NCBI GenBank assembly: GCA_964554265.1
Contig: CAZKOB010000069.1
Coordinates: 1-18,123 of the forward strand
Reading direction: 5' to 3'
Source of the DNA: RGIG8745 sp964554265
GTDB taxonomy: Bacteria; Bacteroidota; Bacteroidia; Bacteroidales; Bacteroidaceae
Length of the DNA: 18,123 nucleotides
This document shows, one piece after another, positions 16,101-18,123 of the stretch (positions within the stretch are counted from its first letter, which is position 1; each line of letters starts with the position of its first letter). The notes under the pieces were generated by a model. It ran no database searches. It was given only the letters and a program-made list of their open reading frames with translations, and had not been told where the DNA came from. A program made the translations under genes and the position numbers.

Positions 16101-17401
16101 ATAACTTCATCTTCCAACTTGGTTGCTTTTGAAGCATCAAACAAATAGGAAGCCAGTTGAGGGTTGACTAAATCTTCGGGATGCTCAGTGATTCTGTCGA
16201 ATGAATCTCTAAGACGATTGACCTTTTCTATTTCGCCAGTCATATCGTCCATGTCAGGAATAACAGCAGTGATGCAATCATTCTCAGCCATTTCCTTTAT
16301 CTTGCCGCAATCTTCTGGCAAAAGATTAAAGGTAACATTTGGATATTCAATCTTGCTGAGCTTGCCAAGTTTGTATTCATTCTCTCCGTCTTTGATGATG
16401 AAACTTTGTCCATAAAGTCCGCCAAAGCGAAGTCCTTCTTTGTCTAACAATGCTTCATTGTCGAGAGTTAACAGGAAACGGTCAGCTCCATCTTGCGGAT
16501 AATTGATTTCGTAAACAAATCTTGCTGGGTCGAAGGTGGTTTGTTCGCCTTCTTCTGCTAAGTCTGGCACACCATTGCGAATGCCGTTGAGAGCATAGCC
16601 GAGTTCTTCTTTCAAATCCTCCAATGCAACACGGTTCTCGTATGGAACCGTGACAACCATTAGATTTTCGTTGATTTCAAAAAAATCCAACTGAGAATAG
16701 TAGTTTTGAAGGCGAGTCTTGATGATTCCTTTTGAAGTTTCGTCCGTATCCTTAATCTGTATTTCAACAACTGGGTTTGAACGAACGGTAACATACATAT
16801 TATTGCAAGAGTCAACAAATTGTTGCATATTTGAACACAAATCAGCATCTGTTTCAAAATACCAAAATCCAGGCAGTTGACTGTGACGAACAACATTTGT
16901 GCTAAACAATCTTCTTACCTCGCTCTTGAAATCATCAAAGTGGATTTGTGAATCTATCTGAGCAATCAGTTTGTTCCCTTTTGTATTCAAACTGGCGGAA
17001 CCTTTCTTCAATGGAATATCCAACTGCATGTATTTCAACATGTAGTGTTGTATATTGGTCAACACCATCCATATAGAACGCAAACTAGTATCTTCATCAG
17101 ACATGTTGGCAATATCTTTCTTGACTTGCTCAATCTGATGTTTGCGTTCAATGCGCTTCCTTATTTTCATTGTCAAATTGATCTTTCCATCAAGTTTGAT
17201 TTCAGACACAGCACATCGTACTTTATCCCCAATAGATAAAATATTACCAACATTGCCATATTCAACTTTCGGAATAATCTGCGAGAAATGAATCAATCCA
17301 TTTTGAAATGGACTGATTTCAACAAAAATTCCAAAATCTTTTATATTGACAATTTTTGCTTCTTCTATAATGTCACCAACCTGCATATTAATAATAGTCA
17401 T
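13193..17401 (-). CDS. S1 - SF1 (UPF1-like) helicase - Ppx/GppA-like fusion protein
   Basis: This 1402-aa protein joins three recognisable modules. Residues ~6-75 form an S1/OB fold (GDIIEEAKIVNIKDFGIFVEI, GLIHFSQI), a nucleic-acid binder. An uncharacterised alpha/beta segment follows. Residues ~440-1000 are an SF1 helicase: Walker A GPPGTGKS 472-479, Walker B DEAS 685-688, GDHRQLPPN, QYRMH 780-784, DRFQG 912-916 and the NVALSRAKR motif near 965-973. Residues ~1070-1400 resemble the Ppx/GppA exopolyphosphatase/pppGpp phosphatase fold: LSKKEES with Glu1188/1189 at the catalytic Glu position, VDQGGGSTE with Asp1217 and Glu1224, and a Ppx-like C-terminal GLP(M)..CGTGLWYGI. The first phosphate loop is divergent (LELSTKA, Glu1077 for the usual DLGSNS Asp). 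It begins 28 nt after the Xre gene stop and ends 1 nt before the DarT fusion. Confidence 0.87.
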   Translation of the reverse strand: MTIINMQVGDIIEEAKIVNIKDFGIFVEISPFQNGLIHFSQIIPKVEYGNVGNILSIGDKVRCAVSEIKLDGKINLTMKIRKRIERKHQIEQVKKDIANMSDEDTSLRSIWMVLTNIQHYMLKYMQLDIPLKKGSASLNTKGNKLIAQIDSQIHFDDFKSEVRRLFSTNVVRHSQLPGFWYFETDADLCSNMQQFVDSCNNMYVTVRSNPVVEIQIKDTDETSKGIIKTRLQNYYSQLDFFEINENLMVVTVPYENRVALEDLKEELGYALNGIRNGVPDLAEEGEQTTFDPARFVYEINYPQDGADRFLLTLDNEALLDKEGLRFGGLYGQSFIIKDGENEYKLGKLSKIEYPNVTFNLLPEDCGKIKEMAENDCITAVIPDMDDMTGEIEKVNRLRDSFDRITEHPEDLVNPQLASYLFDASKATKLEDEVIEQRVEQIKKCQLNESLNESQIQAIAKAVEAKDLAIVQGPPGTGKSTAIAELIWQLAQQKPDSRMLLTSEANLAVDNALDRLKFSLHNIVKPIRVAAGDKFSAEGFAYSQVEMKKWAGIEMSDIDTEDNAVAIDTDEYKSFNPQELVLNRWMKNIYKRSQLHLQREDLKRLWFDFLTDLPSEWRKEVYQEYVSHCNVIGATCSSISDTNYSATEAKGKHRDSRFIKRFRAIFGETEKNGYPVFLRFNTVIQDEASKATPAELSLPLVYGEKAVVIGDHRQLPPNLDREDILFKLHMQKLKADSREEHDHIEQLESYVRKNFDILEKSHFERLFRQIDSSLRGTFDTQYRMHNDINRVIEQFYVDDGGLKCGVANESRKHDIDIPNFISPDNHVIWINTSSPEVRDGTSRANRGEVEAIEWVLSQLSKSENFRSYQESQHTNEDREIGLITFYGSQLKRLKGIVEKGTKKGLSIKMSSVDRFQGMERNIIIVSMVRSNSIAQKWGQKPDYNKFPNVGYPAQKEYGFAKSPNRLNVALSRAKRLLIIVGNGEHFCNYTNPQGQAIYKNVFDEVKNNPNGRIIEWNVRKPKQEHVAKIVRVPMPIQRSVNLNTRDINAETDKNLRIKETWLTPNGQPIENPHFAVLELSTKAVKLLIGRDEETIRTATLFDFNNFIRDAAKPETGKGLDSQNVMNMGYFRGRVLPVIKRMKQKMRSEGVDVVYTVATAAYRTAKNRDEVIECIRREVGINVRILSKKEESVSTMFAYGISSRYKLEIQKSRHSVMVDQGGGSTEVSVFNQGELEGSYSINLGTTALRNILTKDIPPSTLLADAFKKSDQMLRERMVAFTKNMNTTMQTNEDTFCVSVGSAITHATGKKKNAQQHDCILNYDQIAEKIENLTVKLQEKFNTVGDLVRWEHQMTGDAIDDMLTLRMGLPMYLLLMEKFNIKQIHVCGTGLWYGIYLQHLFNVAD

Positions 17402-17429
17402 TTATATATCAAAAAGATATCGCATTATT

Positions 17430-17726
17430 TTACCAGTTGCTAAAAACTTTTATAATCTCAATGTTTAAAGCACTTTCTATCTTGCATATAGTTTCCAACG
17501 ACATATTTTTTTTGCCTTTTAGTACATTAGATATATATTGCTGAGTGCAGTTCATTTTCTCAGCAAGCATCCTCTGCGTCAGACCAAGTTCCATCATCCG
17601 TTTAGACATGATTGCGGCTATTCCTTGTGAGTATTGCGTCCAATCTTTTACGTCTTGTTGCATCATCACTTCTTGTGTTTTTGATATTGAAGTCATTGAA
17701 GACTTTTTATCTGTCGTTGTACTCAT
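17430..17726 (-). CDS. Xre-family transcriptional regulator of the cargo operon
   Basis: This 98-aa protein has a ~32-residue polar N-terminal arm, then a Cro/C1-type HTH at ~35-92: MMELGLTQRMLAEKMNCTQQYI with recognition helix residues QQYISNVLKGKK, then LETICKIESALNI. It is first in the cargo operon, 28 nt before the helicase. Its promoter overlaps an inverted repeat at 17781-17796, fitting autorepression that would also silence the toxic genes downstream. No RelE/HigB-like partner is adjacent, so I read it as the operon regulator rather than an independent antitoxin. Met11 or Met21 are possible shorter starts. Confidence 0.85.
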   Translation of the reverse strand: MSTTTDKKSSMTSISKTQEVMMQQDVKDWTQYSQGIAAIMSKRMMELGLTQRMLAEKMNCTQQYISNVLKGKKNMSLETICKIESALNIEIIKVFSNW

Positions 17727-17753
17727 TGAAAATACCTTTTATCTATTTGCATG

Positions 17754-17784
17754 CAAAATTACGAAAAATATTCCATATTAACAA
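17754..17784 (-). promoter_or_regulatory. Promoter of the Xre-helicase-DarT-DarG operon
   Basis: On the minus strand, TAATTTTG (17761 down to 17754) matches the Bacteroides -7 box TAnnTTTG. TTG (17784 down to 17782) is the -33 element, 20 bp away. Transcription would start near 17748, about 20 nt before the Xre ATG. This is the only consensus promoter I found for the 9.7-kb operon. Confidence 0.6.
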
Positions 17785-17796
17785 CTTATATGTTGT
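17781..17796. promoter_or_regulatory. Putative Xre operator, ACAAC-N6-GTTGT
   Basis: ACAAC (17781-17785) and GTTGT (17792-17796) form a perfect 5-bp inverted repeat around TTATAT, about 55 bp upstream of the Xre start and overlapping the -33 element. The size and position suit a dimeric Cro/C1-type repressor acting on its own promoter. Confidence 0.5.
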
Positions 17797-18059
17797 AATT
17801 ATATGAATTGGTGATATATTTTACCTATTTCCTGACAAAAAATCTCTCTTTATACCTAAATCTATGATTTAGGGAGATAAGTGCATACCTGCTCCTATTC
17901 CCCTTCATGCTGTTTTGTCTTCTACCTAATTTATATACATGGACGCAATAATCAATGTTCCTTTGTGTTCTCATAAATCACCTGCATTGTGTCTAATTTG
18001 TTACTTGACTCTTTTGTTACTTATTTAAATTACTATTACACAGTATATTATTAACCGAT
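17797..18059. other. Right-end spacer with an inverted repeat and terminal TTTGTTACTT copies
   Basis: No gene is supported here. CCTAAATC at 17855-17862 and GATTTAGG at 17866-17873 form an 8-bp hairpin with a 3-nt loop; no T-tract is adjacent on either strand, so it is not a standard terminator. TTTGTTACTT occurs at 17997-18006 and 18013-18022, 16 bp apart, and matches the left-end repeat. The element boundary probably lies within this spacer. Confidence 0.45.
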
Positions 18060-18123
18060 ATGAAGAAAGTCCACCACTACTTCTTCACCCTTGCTCCCGA
18101 TGACAAGTACATCAAGTACACGC
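18060..18123 (+). CDS. 5' end of a flanking gene (partial, unrecognised)
   Basis: An ATG at 18060 opens a frame that runs off the window after 21 codons (MKKVHHYFFTLAPDDKYIKYT). Third positions are GC-rich like the left-flank fragment and unlike the AT-rich spacer before it, so it looks like a real gene, probably chromosomal or host-element sequence. The fragment is too short to name a family. Confidence 0.4.
   Translation, partial: MKKVHHYFFTLAPDDKYIKYT

Noticed and set aside
17855..17873. CCTAAATC-TAT-GATTTAGG hairpin considered as a terminator
   Set aside because: No T-tract follows on either strand within normal distance and no gene ends next to it.
1..18123. CRISPR array, tRNA or rRNA genes, insertion sequences
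   Set aside because: No regularly spaced identical repeats, no cloverleaf-like or rRNA-like sequence, and no transposase gene other than the tyrosine recombinases were seen.

Overview
The window looks like a nearly complete mobilizable element from the Bacteroidales (Bacteroides, Phocaeicola or a close relative) carrying an unusual defence-like cargo operon. Three things point to this lineage: promoters match the Bacteroides -7 box TAnnTTTG with a TTG/TTTG element about 20 bp upstream; ribosome binding sites are weak or A-rich; and the gene set (tandem tyrosine recombinases, small excisionase-like HTH protein, MobC-like/relaxase pair overlapping by ATGA) is typical of Bacteroides mobilizable transposons. 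Both window edges contain coding-like sequence of ordinary host composition (a C-terminal fragment ending at 109 and an N-terminal fragment starting at 18060) that flanks AT-rich spacers, so the element probably lies between them.

Layout. 110-277: AT-rich leader with promoter candidates and TTTGTTACTT-type repeats. 278-3518 (+): an integration operon of two tandem tyrosine recombinases and a four-helix membrane protein, closed by a terminator at 3551-3581. The first recombinase has lost most of the catalytic residues; the second is intact. 3519-3827: control region with phased TTTATAGT repeats and a promoter. 3828-4061: excisionase-like HTH protein. 4099-4590: unrecognised protein. 4846-5280: winged-helix-like protein. 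5432-5494: nested inverted repeat, a good oriT candidate. 5585-7848 (+): mobilization genes (MobC-like protein, relaxase, coiled-coil/membrane protein).

8025-17726 (-): a lower-GC cargo operon convergent with the mobilization genes. In transcription order: (1) a 98-aa Xre-family regulator whose promoter overlaps an inverted repeat; (2) a 1402-aa protein joining an S1 domain, a UPF1-like SF1 helicase and a Ppx/GppA-family (ASKHA) domain; (3) a 1484-aa protein in which about 20 tryptophan-centred ('WDW') repeats are followed by a DarT-like DNA ADP-ribosyltransferase; (4) a DarG-like macrodomain protein. The last three genes are separated by 1 and 10 nt.

The combination reads as an elaborated DarTG toxin-antitoxin/anti-phage module. 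The macrodomain protein probably reverses or restrains DarT, the repeats and helicase are probably the sensing or gating apparatus, and the Ppx/GppA domain may link it to (p)ppGpp or polyphosphate. The domain assignments are read from motifs. The joint function is inference, and I do not recognise this four-gene architecture as a named system.
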